Source: Nocardioides conyzicola
GTDB taxonomy: Bacteria > Actinomycetota > Actinomycetes > Propionibacteriales > Nocardioidaceae
Assembly (NCBI RefSeq): GCF_039543825.1
Contig: NZ_BAABKM010000002.1
Span: 124,001-188,000, forward strand
DNA length: 64,000 bases
Direction of reading: 5' to 3'
The translations under genes were made by a program, and so were the position numbers. Under the pieces are notes generated by a model. It did no database searches. It was given only the letters and a program-made list of their open reading frames with translations, and was not told the origin of the DNA. Below, in pieces: positions 36,910 through 45,652 of the stretch (its first letter is position 1; each line of letters starts with the position of its first letter).

Positions 36910-37833
36910 ATCGACCTGGCCGCCCTCACCAGTCTCCGCGCCGTCGACACCCACGGCTCCGTCGTGGGCGCGGCCGACGCGCTCGGCTTCACCCCCAGCG
37001 CGGTCTCCCAGCAGGTCAAGCGGCTGGAGAGGCAGACCGGCGTCCCGCTGCTCGAGCGGGTCGGCCGCGGCGTCATCCTCACCGACCACGGGCGGCACCT
37101 GGTCGACGCCGGCGTACGCCTGCTCGCCGAGCTCGAGGAGGTCGAGTCCGGGCTGCACGAGCGCGCCGGGACGGTCTCCGGGCACCTGCGCCTGACCGCC
37201 TTCTCGACCGCGATGCGCGGGCTGGTCGCCCCCGTCGTTCGCGACCTGCGCACGGCCCACCCCGACCTGGCGCTCACCCTCACCGAGCGCGAGCCCTGGG
37301 ACACCGTCGACCTGGTCGCGACCGGGCAGAGCGACCTCGGGGTGGTGCACCGCTGGGGCGACGTGCCGATCACCATCCCCGACCACCTGGAGGCCACCCA
37401 GGTCGCGCGCGACGTCGCGGACGTGATCGTGCCGGTCGGCCACCCGCTCGCGACCCGCTCCCGGGTCAGCCCGCGCGACCTCGTCGACGAGGGCTGGATC
37501 GCCACTCCCGACGGCACCATCTGTCGCGAGTGGCTCACCCGGATGTACGCCGGGACGGGGCGGCTGCCGCGGATCGCGCACACCGCGATGGAGTTCGACT
37601 CCCACCTGGCGCTGGTCCGCGCCGGGCTCGGCATCGCGCTGGTCCCCCGGCTGGGTCGTCAGCCGCTCGGCGACCAGCTGGTCGGCGTGCCCGCGCACGA
37701 TCCCGAGCCGACCCGCGACATCATCGCGGTGCACCGGCGCAGCATGACCGGGTCGCCGGCCGTCCGCGCGGTGCTGGCTGCCTTGACCGGGTCGGCTAGA
37801 AGAGCGCGGACGCCAGGCTCTGGCGGCCCTTGA
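36907..37833 (+). CDS. LysR-family transcriptional regulator
   Basis: A 308-residue protein. The N-terminal winged helix (about 1-60; VDTHGSVVGAADALGFTPSAVSQQVKRLE) is followed by an effector-binding domain (about 90-295). It probably controls the divergent EamA exporter in response to the exported metabolite, as for many such pairs. Its last 13 codons overlap the convergent thioredoxin-fold gene by 38 bases, so the C-terminus (SARRARTPGSGGP) may be variable. Confidence 0.9.
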   Translation: MIDLAALTSLRAVDTHGSVVGAADALGFTPSAVSQQVKRLERQTGVPLLERVGRGVILTDHGRHLVDAGVRLLAELEEVESGLHERAGTVSGHLRLTAFSTAMRGLVAPVVRDLRTAHPDLALTLTEREPWDTVDLVATGQSDLGVVHRWGDVPITIPDHLEATQVARDVADVIVPVGHPLATRSRVSPRDLVDEGWIATPDGTICREWLTRMYAGTGRLPRIAHTAMEFDSHLALVRAGLGIALVPRLGRQPLGDQLVGVPAHDPEPTRDIIAVHRRSMTGSPAVRAVLAALTGSARRARTPGSGGP

Positions 37834-38728
37834 GCACCCGCGGGTCGTCGTTGCCGACCGCACCGAAGAGGCCGAGGAGGTGCTCGCGTGCCTTGTTGCG
37901 GTCGTCGCCGGAGCTACGCCGCACCAGCTCGATCAGCCGGATGAACGCGTCCTCCACGTGCCCGCCGAGCATGTCGAGGTCGGCGACCATGGTCTGGGCG
38001 TCGACGTCGTCGGGGTTGGCGGCGCCGGCGGCACGGGCGGCGTTGAGGTCGACGCCCTGGGTGCGCTGCAGCACCTTCGCCATCGCGAGTCCGGCGGCGG
38101 CCTCGACGTCGGCCGGGTTGGCGGTGACGAGCTTCTGGTACTCCGCGACCGCACGGTCGATGTCACCGTCGCCGAGCGCGTCCTGGGCGGCCGCGTAGCG
38201 CGGGTCGTAGTCCGGCTCCCCGTCGCCGTCGGTGTCGACGGCAGCGGACCGCGGCTGGTGGCGGCCGGTCATCCCCTGCGCGGTCAGCTGCTGCATGACG
38301 GTGGTCAGCGCCGAGCGCAGCTCGTCGATCGGCAGCACGTCCTGGATCAGCGGCGCCGGCCGGCCGTCGAGGACCGCGACCACGAGCGGGATCGACGGGA
38401 TCTGCATCGCCTGCGCGATGCCGGGCGCCTCGTCGATGTTCACGAGGCCGACCAGGAACCGGCCCTCGAACTCGGTCGACAGCGTCACGAAGTCGTCGGC
38501 GAGCTGCTGGCTGTCGGGCATCCGCGTGGGTGAGTAGAAGACGAGCAGGACCGGCGCCGTCATGGACGTCTCGATGACGGACTGGAAGGCCTCCTCGGTC
38601 ACCTGGACGGCGTACGACGAGCCGCCGGCGGCCGCGGCACCGGCCGAGCCGGAGCTCGACGGGGTCGCGGGAGCCTTGAGTCCGGACAGGTCAATCGCTC
38701 CGGGGCGCGAGAACGGCTGCTGCGTCAT
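37796..38728 (-). CDS. Thioredoxin-fold/TPR protein (CnoX/YbbN-like) lacking CXXC
   Basis: A 310-residue cytosolic protein. A Gly/Ser/Ala-rich N-terminus leads to a thioredoxin fold (about 45-150; VLLVFYSPTRMPDSQQLADD, where the usual WCGPC is replaced without any Cys), then tetratricopeptide-like helices (about 175-300; RYAAAQDALGDGDIDRAVAEYQKL). E. coli CnoX is a redox-linked co-chaperone for GroEL and EF-Tu with an atypical active site; here a redox role is impossible at this site, leaving a holdase or adaptor role. The end overlaps the convergent LysR gene. Confidence 0.88.
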   Translation of the reverse strand: MTQQPFSRPGAIDLSGLKAPATPSSSGSAGAAAAGGSSYAVQVTEEAFQSVIETSMTAPVLLVFYSPTRMPDSQQLADDFVTLSTEFEGRFLVGLVNIDEAPGIAQAMQIPSIPLVVAVLDGRPAPLIQDVLPIDELRSALTTVMQQLTAQGMTGRHQPRSAAVDTDGDGEPDYDPRYAAAQDALGDGDIDRAVAEYQKLVTANPADVEAAAGLAMAKVLQRTQGVDLNAARAAGAANPDDVDAQTMVADLDMLGGHVEDAFIRLIELVRRSSGDDRNKAREHLLGLFGAVGNDDPRVLKGRQSLASALF

Positions 38729-38752
38729 GGAACCAATCCTAGGGAAGGCCCC

Positions 38753-39961
38753 TCAGCCGAGGCCAAGCGCCACCGCCTCCTCGCGCAGCTCGGCGCGCAT
38801 GCTCGGGTGCGCGGCGTGCTCGATCAGCTGGCGGGCCTGCTCCCGCTGGTCGTGCCCGGCGATCTCGGCGACCCCCTGCTCGGTGACGACCGCCGTCATC
38901 TGGAAGGACGTCACCGGCTCGTCGACCAGCGGCACGATCGTCGAGCAGTCGGCCTTCGGGTGCCACGACCGGAGCGCGATGAACGCCTGGCCGCCGGCGG
39001 CGTGCATCGCCCCCACGATGAAGTCGGTCTGCCCGCCGAAGCCGGAGTGGATCCGGGCGTTGATCCGCGAGGCGTTGGCCTGCGCGAAGAGGTCGACCTG
39101 GAGCGCGGTGTTGACGCTGACCATGGCCGGGTTGCGAGAGATCAGCGCGGGGCTGTTGGTGACCTCGGTGCGCGCCATTTGGATCCGCTCGTTGCCGTCC
39201 GCCCACGCCAGCAGCTCGGGCGAGCCGAAGAGGAAGGACGCGGTGATCGGCACGTTGCGATCCAGCGCGCCGATCTTCTCCAGCCCGAGGATGCTGTCCG
39301 AGAACATCTCGGTCCAGACCCGCAGCCCGGAGCGGTCCCGCAGGCCCTGCAGGGTCGCGTCCGGTACGGCGCCGATGCCGGCCTGCAGGGTCGACCCGTC
39401 GGCCACCCGCTCGGCGACCAGCTCGCCGATCCGGGCCGAGGCGTCGTCGATCGTCGTGACCGGCGCCGTCGGCAGGGCGGCATCGGCCTCGACCAGGACG
39501 TCGACCAGGTCGAGGTCGACCAGCGCGTCGCCGTACGTCCACGGCATCCGGTCGTTGACCTGCGCGATCACGATCCCGCCGCGTCGCTTCGCGGCCTCGA
39601 GCGCGGCCGGCAGCACGTTGACCTCGACCCCGAGCGAGACCCGTCCGTGCCGGGGCCGGGTGGTGTGCAGGACCACCGCGTCGGGCGGCAGCTGTCGCCC
39701 GAACAGCGTCGGCACCATCGACAGCCGCGACGGCACGTAGCTCAGCCGCGGGCTGCGCCGCACCCCCGGACCGACGAACGACGTCTCGAGGGTCACGCCC
39801 TCGCGGTCGGGCAGACCCGGCTGGCCGTTGAGCACCCACAGGCGGTAGCGGTCGAGGCCGGCGTCCAGCAGGCCGAGGGTGTGCCACGGGATCGCGTGGT
39901 TGCCGGACACCACCACGCGCGGGTCGTCGGGAAGGGCGGCCAGGGCGCGCGCGAGATCCAC
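38753..39961 (-). CDS. Acetyl-CoA hydrolase/transferase family protein
   Basis: A 402-residue enzyme of the family that includes acetyl-CoA hydrolase and 4-hydroxybutyrate CoA-transferase. The catalytic Glu is in RVWTEMFSDSILGL, and GIGAVPDATLQGLRD and SRINARIHSGFGGQTDFI are typical. It moves or releases CoA from short acyl groups. The GTG at 39961 gives the usual N-terminus (VDLARALAALPDDPRVVVSGNH); a longer frame up to 40072 would reach into the promoter of the divergent protease. The start is therefore uncertain. It is upstream of the CnoX-like gene, 24 bases away. Confidence 0.85.
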   Translation of the reverse strand: MDLARALAALPDDPRVVVSGNHAIPWHTLGLLDAGLDRYRLWVLNGQPGLPDREGVTLETSFVGPGVRRSPRLSYVPSRLSMVPTLFGRQLPPDAVVLHTTRPRHGRVSLGVEVNVLPAALEAAKRRGGIVIAQVNDRMPWTYGDALVDLDLVDVLVEADAALPTAPVTTIDDASARIGELVAERVADGSTLQAGIGAVPDATLQGLRDRSGLRVWTEMFSDSILGLEKIGALDRNVPITASFLFGSPELLAWADGNERIQMARTEVTNSPALISRNPAMVSVNTALQVDLFAQANASRINARIHSGFGGQTDFIVGAMHAAGGQAFIALRSWHPKADCSTIVPLVDEPVTSFQMTAVVTEQGVAEIAGHDQREQARQLIEHAAHPSMRAELREEAVALGLG

Positions 39962-40113
39962 CCCCTGATTCCACCAGACCCCACCAGCGCGACCAGGGCC
40001 GGAAGTCCCGATCAACCCCTTGCTACCCGGACGGGGTTCGGGGTAGGACGGACGTCGGCGCCAACCCGCCACGAGCGGGGAGCACTCGGCTGGCGCCTGT
40101 CTCGGGAGGTCTC

Positions 40114-42285
40114 ATGAAGACGTCGTTCCTGCCCGCAGGAGTCGCCCTCGCCACGTGCGCGGCCGGTCTCCTCATCCCCTTCGGAGCCGCCACCGCGGCA
40201 CCGAGGACCGCTACCGCGGCCCCACCTCGTACGCCGACGCCCAGCGACGTGCGCGAGGTGTCGCCGGACAAGAAGTACTCCACCAAGCTGCTCGGCAGCC
40301 AGTCCCGGCTCAGGGCCCTGGCCGCTGCCCCCACTCCCCCGGTCGGCACCCAGCGGCTCTGGCTCGGGCTCGACGACTACAACGGCACGCTGTACCGGAA
40401 GTCGTACACGCTGAAGGCCGTCGGCGACAAGATCGAGGTCTGGGTCGCGGACGACACGTCCTTCCCGGCCGGTGACTGCCGCGGCGCCGCCAGCACGGTG
40501 GTCACGCAGGCCCAGGTCGACCGGCTGGTGAGCGAGTTCGACGGCAACATGTTCCCGAAGGAGACGACCGCGTTCAGCACGCCGCCGGACCGCGACGGCA
40601 CCGGCGGCTCCGTGCCGGGCGTCGACTCCACCGGCGACGGGGACAACACCGTCGCCCTCATCGACAACGTCCGCGACGACAACTACTACGACTTCCCCGC
40701 GGCGTCGACGTACATCGCGGGCTTCTTCTCGTCGCAGTTCAACGAGCTGCTCGACCGCAACGTGATGACGATCGACGCCTACGACTGGGCACACCGCACC
40801 GGCGACAACCCGCCGGACGCGTCGACGGCCGACCCGTGCACGAGCCGACCGGCCCGACCCAACCTCTACGAGGGCACGTTCGCCCACGAGTGGCAGCACC
40901 TGCTCCAGTACTACACGGACCCGTTCGAGGTGAACTGGATCAACGAGGGCCTCTCGGACTTCGCGCAGACGCTGGTCGGGTACGTCGACGCCACCAAGAC
41001 CGTCGACCAGCCCGGTGCCGACAGCCACCTCTACTGCTTCCAGGGCTTCGGCACCGTGCAGACGCCGTACAACCCCAACCCGCGCGACTGCGGCGGCGCC
41101 CAGAACTCCCTGACGCTGTGGGGTGAGGACCCCAACCCGGCCGCGGTCCTGGCGGACTACGGCAACGCCTACTCGATGATGCTCTACCTCTACGACCGCT
41201 TCGGCACCGACTTCATGTCGGCGCTGCACCGCGACGGGGAGTTCCAGGGTGTCGCGAGCCTCGCGAACGAGCTCAAGGGCGAGGGCATCAACGACCCGTA
41301 CAAGGTGATCCACCAGTTCCAGTCGATGGTGCTGCTCGACAAGATCGTCGGCGACGCCAAGCACTCGATCGTGCTGGGAGCGGACAAGCGGGTGGTCACG
41401 ACGCCGAGCCTGCGCTCGACGGTCAACCTCGACAACCCGGAGTCCTACGACACCCCCGGCGCCGCACCCAACGGTGCCGACTACGTCGCGCTCCGCGGGA
41501 GCGACGGCAAGGCGCTCAAGGGCAGCAAGGTCAGGTCGCTGTCCTTCGACGGCGTCGCGACCCTGCCGACGCAGCCGCTGACCTGGACCGTCGTCTCCGA
41601 CGACCCCGACCGCGCCGGCAACCCGGTGCTGTGGTCCGGCAACGCGACCAACCTCGACAGCGCCGCCGTCACCTCGGTGACGGTCCCGGCCGCCGACCCG
41701 ACGCTGACCTTCCTCGCCAAGTACGGCGCCGAGCTCGGCTACGACTACGGCTACGTGCAGGTCTCGACCGACGGCGGCAAGACCTACACGTCGATCGCCG
41801 GCAACCACACCGTCGAGGGGCCGCTCGGCGCCGCGCTCAACGGCACCACCTCGGGGTTCGAGTCGGAGTCGTACGACCTCTCGGCGTACGCCGGGCAGAG
41901 CATCCTGCTCGCCTTCCGCTACGTCAGTGACGGCGGGGTCAACGAGGGCGGCCTGAAGGTCGACGACGTCAAGGTCGGCGGCACCACCGTCAGCGACGGG
42001 TCGAGCCTGGCGCCGTTCAAGTCGCCGACGCAGATCCACCCGCAGGAGGTCCACAACTGGGACGTCAAGCTGGTCGGCATCCGCGCCGGCAAGGTCCCGG
42101 CGGTGCTCCAGGTCGAGTGGAACGGCCGGCGGCACCTGACCCTCGACCGGCGCGACCTGGTCGCGGCAGCGCCGTTCGACAAGGTCGTCGCGATCATCGC
42201 GACCGACGACCCGACGGAGCTGGTGCAGCAGTTCGCGCCGTACACGCTGAAGGTCAACGGGGTCACCCAGCCGGGCGGCTCCTGA
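40114..42285 (+). CDS. Secreted HEXXH metalloprotease
   Basis: A 723-residue exoprotein with a GGGAGG ribosome binding site. The signal peptide (about 1-30) is followed by a pro region, then a zinc protease domain with FAHEWQHLLQYYTD (HEWQH 258-262) and Glu278 in WINEGLSDFA as the probable third ligand. The C-terminal part (about 480-640) has beta-rich segments such as YVQVSTDGGKTYTS and QSILLAFRYVSDGG, like the accessory domain of immune inhibitor A and M6 proteases; the M30 family is another possibility. It probably degrades external protein. The start region is divergent from the CoA-transferase gene. Confidence 0.87.
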   Translation: MKTSFLPAGVALATCAAGLLIPFGAATAAPRTATAAPPRTPTPSDVREVSPDKKYSTKLLGSQSRLRALAAAPTPPVGTQRLWLGLDDYNGTLYRKSYTLKAVGDKIEVWVADDTSFPAGDCRGAASTVVTQAQVDRLVSEFDGNMFPKETTAFSTPPDRDGTGGSVPGVDSTGDGDNTVALIDNVRDDNYYDFPAASTYIAGFFSSQFNELLDRNVMTIDAYDWAHRTGDNPPDASTADPCTSRPARPNLYEGTFAHEWQHLLQYYTDPFEVNWINEGLSDFAQTLVGYVDATKTVDQPGADSHLYCFQGFGTVQTPYNPNPRDCGGAQNSLTLWGEDPNPAAVLADYGNAYSMMLYLYDRFGTDFMSALHRDGEFQGVASLANELKGEGINDPYKVIHQFQSMVLLDKIVGDAKHSIVLGADKRVVTTPSLRSTVNLDNPESYDTPGAAPNGADYVALRGSDGKALKGSKVRSLSFDGVATLPTQPLTWTVVSDDPDRAGNPVLWSGNATNLDSAAVTSVTVPAADPTLTFLAKYGAELGYDYGYVQVSTDGGKTYTSIAGNHTVEGPLGAALNGTTSGFESESYDLSAYAGQSILLAFRYVSDGGVNEGGLKVDDVKVGGTTVSDGSSLAPFKSPTQIHPQEVHNWDVKLVGIRAGKVPAVLQVEWNGRRHLTLDRRDLVAAAPFDKVVAIIATDDPTELVQQFAPYTLKVNGVTQPGGS

Positions 42286-42286
42286 C

Positions 42287-42835
42287 CTAGCGGATCCACC
42301 GATAGAGCTGCCCGTCGCGGACCTCCACCGCGGCGGGCGGCTTCGGTGTGGGGTGGCTGCGCAGGTGCTGCAGCACGGCGGTGCGCCCCCGCAGCGCCGT
42401 CTCGCCGTCGACGAAGTGCAGGTGGGGGTGCAGCAGCAGCCGCGCCCGGTCCCACTCGCCGGCGTCGACGGCCGCCCAGGCCGCCGCCGCCGGCGGGTCG
42501 AGCTCGGGCAGGTCGTGCAGCATCTTCGGCGTGCACATCCGCCACGCGTCGGTGACCAGCTCACGCATCTCGACCGGTTCCAGGCGGTCCAGGTGGGCGC
42601 ACACCCACTGGTAGCGGAGGTCGCTGGTCGGTGGCAGGAAGAAGGTCTCGGGGTCGGACTCGACCAGCCCGTCGCGGGCGTCCTTCGGGTAGCCGAAGCC
42701 CATGTCGGACTCGTCCTTCGAGAACGCGGCATAGACGATCTGCCGGACCTTGAGCTTGGCGCGCCCGCCCGTGTGGAACTCGTAGGTCCGGGGCAGGGCC
42801 AGGCCGACGCGGCGGACGTCGTCGGCGGTGACCAT
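42287..42835 (-). CDS. MmcQ/YjbR-fold protein with C-terminal extension
   Basis: A 182-residue protein. Residues about 1-110 fit the MmcQ/YjbR fold (VRRVGLALPRTYEFHTGGR, WRMCTPKMLHDLPELD at the end), a small DNA-binding-like alpha/beta family. The last 70 or so residues (DRARLLLHPHLHFVDGETALRGRTAVLQHLRSHP) look like part of a SnoaL/NTF2-like domain, as seen in other actinobacteria, though this is only pattern-based. The function of either part is unknown. It is convergent with the secreted protease, ending 2 bases after its stop. Confidence 0.8.
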   Translation of the reverse strand: MVTADDVRRVGLALPRTYEFHTGGRAKLKVRQIVYAAFSKDESDMGFGYPKDARDGLVESDPETFFLPPTSDLRYQWVCAHLDRLEPVEMRELVTDAWRMCTPKMLHDLPELDPPAAAAWAAVDAGEWDRARLLLHPHLHFVDGETALRGRTAVLQHLRSHPTPKPPAAVEVRDGQLYRWIR

Positions 42836-42844
42836 CGCGCTGGC

Positions 42845-43333
42845 CTAGAAGTCCCCGGCGGCCTTGCGGACCGGGGTGAGCACGGCCGAGATGGTCGCCA
42901 GGTCCGCCTCGGAGAGCGCGCTCAGCGCGAAGTCGGCGTCGACCAGGTCCGCGGTCGCCACCTCCACCAGCGCCCGGCCCTGGTCGGTGATCTCGGCGAG
43001 CACCGCCCGGCCGTCGTCCGGGTGGGCCTTGCGCTCCACCAGCCCGGCGGCCTCGAGGCCGCGCACGATCGAGGTGACCGACGTGGGGTGCACCTGCAGC
43101 CGCTCCCCCATCTTGCCCAGCGGCAGCGAACCACGGGACGAGAAGGTGAGCAGCACCAGTGCCTCGTAGCGGGCGAAGCTCAGCCCGTGCGGCTTGAGGA
43201 TCGCGTCCAGCCGACCGATGACGAGCTGCTGGACGCGCATCAGCGAGGTGACCGCGTGCATGGCGGGTACGCCGTCCCAGCGCTTGCCCCACTGCCGGGC
43301 GGCCTCGTCGATGGGGTCGAACGGAAGGGCCAC
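42845..43333 (-). CDS. MarR-family transcriptional regulator
   Basis: A 162-residue winged-helix protein. The recognition region is LPLGKMGERLQVHPTSVTSIVRGLEAAGLVERKAHPDDGRAVL (helix-turn-helix plus the wing with DDGR). MarR proteins act as dimers that release DNA on binding small phenolics or oxidants. It starts at a GTG 9 bases before the YjbR-type gene on the same strand. No target operator is obvious in the short upstream gap. Confidence 0.9.
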   Translation of the reverse strand: MALPFDPIDEAARQWGKRWDGVPAMHAVTSLMRVQQLVIGRLDAILKPHGLSFARYEALVLLTFSSRGSLPLGKMGERLQVHPTSVTSIVRGLEAAGLVERKAHPDDGRAVLAEITDQGRALVEVATADLVDADFALSALSEADLATISAVLTPVRKAAGDF

Positions 43334-43378
43334 GCAGCGAGGTTAGGCCATCCCATCCCGGGCCGAGGTGTCGTCCAC

Positions 43379-44200
43379 CTAGACGAGATCGGTGGTGGTC
43401 TCCCACAACAGCGCCGCCGCGGCGGCGTCGTGCGCATCGCCCGAGGGCTCGGCCGCCGCCGAGCGCCGGTGGTAGCCGCCCGGCACGGCCTCGGCCGACG
43501 TGGCGCAGAAGACGCTCGTGCGGGCCCCGTCCTCGGGACTGGCGAGCGAGCGGCGCTCGAGCGGCGCGGCCAGCTTGCGCAGCCGGGCCAGCACCGGTGC
43601 GGTCCCCAAGCCCCGGTCGGCGATCCGGGTGTAGACCGAGCCTGGGTGCAGGGAGTAGCCGTGCAGCCCGCGATCGCCGTACCGCCGCTCGATCTCGGCC
43701 GCCTCGTGCACGAGCGCGAGCTTGGAGGTGCCGTAGGCCGCCCAGGAGTCGTACGGCGTGACGCCGTCCGCCAGCCACGCGTTGCGCCCCCGGTCGTGCA
43801 GCTTGGAGACCACGTTGACGACCCGGGCCTCGCCGTGGGCGTCGGCCGTCGCCAGCAGGAGCGGGAGCAGCAACCGCGTCAGCTGGGCGGTGCCGAGGTA
43901 GTTGGTGCGCCAGTGGATCTCGTGGCCGTCGACGAGCTGCGGCTCGGACCACTTCGAGCGCAGGTCGAGGTGGATGCCGGCGTTGTTGACGAGCACGTCC
44001 AGCCGATCGGTGGTCGACGCGACCCACGCCGTGAGCTCGGCGACCGACTCGCGCGACGACAGCTCCAGCGGGTGGGTGTCGGCCGAGACGGCGGAGGTCC
44101 GGGTTGTCGTCAGCACCCGGAAACCCTGTGTCCGCAGGGCCGTCGCGGTCGCCGCACCGATGGAGCCGGGTCCGGTCCCGGTGACCAGGGCGACTCTCAT
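43379..44200 (-). CDS. Short-chain dehydrogenase/reductase
   Basis: A 273-residue Rossmann-fold oxidoreductase. VALVTGTGPGSIGAATA binds the cofactor, LVNNAGIH follows and YGTSKLAL gives the catalytic Tyr and Lys. The family covers many alcohols and ketones; this one resembles retinol-dehydrogenase-like proteins (HGEARVVNVVSKLHD). The ATG at 44200 overlaps the stop of the upstream VOC gene by 4 bases (ATGA). Confidence 0.88.
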   Translation of the reverse strand: MRVALVTGTGPGSIGAATATALRTQGFRVLTTTRTSAVSADTHPLELSSRESVAELTAWVASTTDRLDVLVNNAGIHLDLRSKWSEPQLVDGHEIHWRTNYLGTAQLTRLLLPLLLATADAHGEARVVNVVSKLHDRGRNAWLADGVTPYDSWAAYGTSKLALVHEAAEIERRYGDRGLHGYSLHPGSVYTRIADRGLGTAPVLARLRKLAAPLERRSLASPEDGARTSVFCATSAEAVPGGYHRRSAAAEPSGDAHDAAAAALLWETTTDLV

Positions 44201-44685
44201 GCGTTCTTCACCGCGTCGTAGAGCTCCCGCATCTGCGGGCCGATCCGCGCGAGCTCCACGTACGGCGCTCCGCCGGCAGAACCATCGACGTAGGCGAACT
44301 CGATCTCGCCGTCCATCATCGAGCCGCGCATCAGCACTGGCACCCCGGCGGCCTCTGCGGAGGCGCACGCCGTGTCGACGTCGTCGACCTCGAAGCAGAC
44401 GTGGTGCAGGCCAGGCCCGTGCGCGTCCAGGAACTCCCGGTGGATCGACGGACCGGCGACCGGCTGGATCAGCTCGAGCTGCAGGTCCCCGGCATACCCG
44501 AGCGAGACGTGCAGCGTGCAGTCCACCGGCGCGCCGCGCAGCGTGGTGGTGTCCGGCCCGAACCGCACGTCCGGGATCCGGGTCCACGTCGCGACCCCGA
44601 ACTGCTCGGAGAGCAGCCGCTCGGTCGCCTCGATGTCGTCGGTGACCCAGCAGATCTGGACGACCGGTCCACTCGCAATGCCCAC
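44197..44685 (-). CDS. VOC-family protein (glyoxalase-like)
   Basis: A 162-residue metal-binding fold made of two babbb modules. The ligands of a typical glyoxalase are suggested by VQICWVTDD, LQLELIQPVAG (Glu) and HHVCFEVDDVD. It is similar in design to methylmalonyl-CoA epimerase, and it lies beside meaB, but a true epimerase candidate is at 46944; the substrate is therefore left open. It lies 7 bases before meaB's stop and overlaps the SDR. Confidence 0.78.
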   Translation of the reverse strand: MGIASGPVVQICWVTDDIEATERLLSEQFGVATWTRIPDVRFGPDTTTLRGAPVDCTLHVSLGYAGDLQLELIQPVAGPSIHREFLDAHGPGLHHVCFEVDDVDTACASAEAAGVPVLMRGSMMDGEIEFAYVDGSAGGAPYVELARIGPQMRELYDAVKNA

Positions 44686-44692
44686 AGGATGC

Positions 44693-45652
44693 TCACAGTC
44701 CCTCGAGGAGCTCGTCCGCCGCAGCGTAGGGGTCCGACTCCCCCGCGGCCACCGCAGCGGCGAGCCCGTCGAGCTCCGACCGTCCGTGCACGTCGCCCCA
44801 GCGCTTGCGCAGTGAGGTCACGGCGATCGCCTCGATCTCGTCGCGGGCCCGGCGGGTCCGCCGCACCTCGAGCTCGCCGCTCGCCCTCAGCCACGCGCGG
44901 TGCCGCTCGATCTCCGCGGCCACCTCGTCGATGCCGAGGCCGCTCTGCGCGACGGTCTTGAGGATCGGCGGCGTCCAGGCGCTGTCGGGGCGCTCCGCCA
45001 GCGCGAGCATCGTGCGCAGGTCCCGGCGGACCTGGTCGGCGCCGTCCCGGTCGGCCTTGTTGACCACGTAGAGGTCACCGATCTCGAGGATGCCGGCCTT
45101 GGCGGCCTGGATGCCGTCGCCCATCCCGGGCGCGAGCAGCACGATCGTGGTGTCGGCGAGCCCGGCGACCTCGATCTCGCTCTGGCCGACCCCGACGGTC
45201 TCGACCAGGATCACGTCGCAGCCGGCGACGTCGAGCACCCGCAGGGCCTGCGGCGTGGTCCACGCGAGGCCACCGAGGTGCCCGCGCGAGGCCATCGACC
45301 GGATGTAGACGTCGGCGTCGAGGGCGTGGTCCTGCATCCGCACCCGGTCGCCGAGCAGCGCCCCACCGGAGAACGGCGACGACGGGTCGACCGCGAGCAC
45401 GCCCACCCGCTTGCCCTGCGTGCGGAGCTCGCCGACCAGCGCGCTGGTCGACGTCGACTTGCCGACGCCCGGCGACCCGGTGATCCCGACGACCTGGGCG
45501 TTCCCGGCGTACGGCGCGAGGGCAGCCATCACCTCGCGGAGCAGCGGCGACTCGTCCTCGACCAGCGAGATCAGGCGGGCGACCGCCCGGGCCTCGCCGG
45601 CGCGGGAGCGCCCGACGAGGTCCGGTACGTCGACATCACGCCTTCGGGACAC
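44693..45652 (-). CDS. meaB: Methylmalonyl-CoA mutase chaperone GTPase MeaB
   Basis: A 319-residue G3E GTPase that loads and protects the cobalamin cofactor of methylmalonyl-CoA mutase. [17 protein letters not shown] (P-loop), [19 protein letters not shown] and [11 protein letters not shown] (G4) are diagnostic. No mutase gene is within the window. Its GTG overlaps the thiolase end by 17 bases, suggesting coupling. With Ccr and an epimerase nearby it points to a propionyl/methylmalonyl-CoA branch. Confidence 0.94.
   Translation of the reverse strand: MSRRRDVDVPDLVGRSRAGEARAVARLISLVEDESPLLREVMAALAPYAGNAQVVGITGSPGVGKSTSTSALVGELRTQGKRVGVLAVDPSSPFSGGALLGDRVRMQDHALDADVYIRSMASRGHLGGLAWTTPQALRVLDVAGCDVILVETVGVGQSEIEVAGLADTTIVLLAPGMGDGIQAAKAGILEIGDLYVVNKADRDGADQVRRDLRTMLALAERPDSAWTPPILKTVAQSGLGIDEVAAEIERHRAWLRASGELEVRRTRRARDEIEAIAVTSLRKRWGDVHGRSELDGLAAAVAAGESDPYAAADELLEGL

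Noticed and set aside
39962..40072. Longer N-terminus for the CoA-transferase-family gene
   Set aside because: The extra residues (Arg/Pro/Gly-rich) are not part of the family and the segment contains the probable promoter of the divergent protease.
44197..44685. Calling this VOC gene the methylmalonyl-CoA epimerase because it lies beside meaB
   Set aside because: The VOC protein at 46944, next to ccrA, has the better epimerase pattern. The 44197 protein has a different spacing of ligand motifs.
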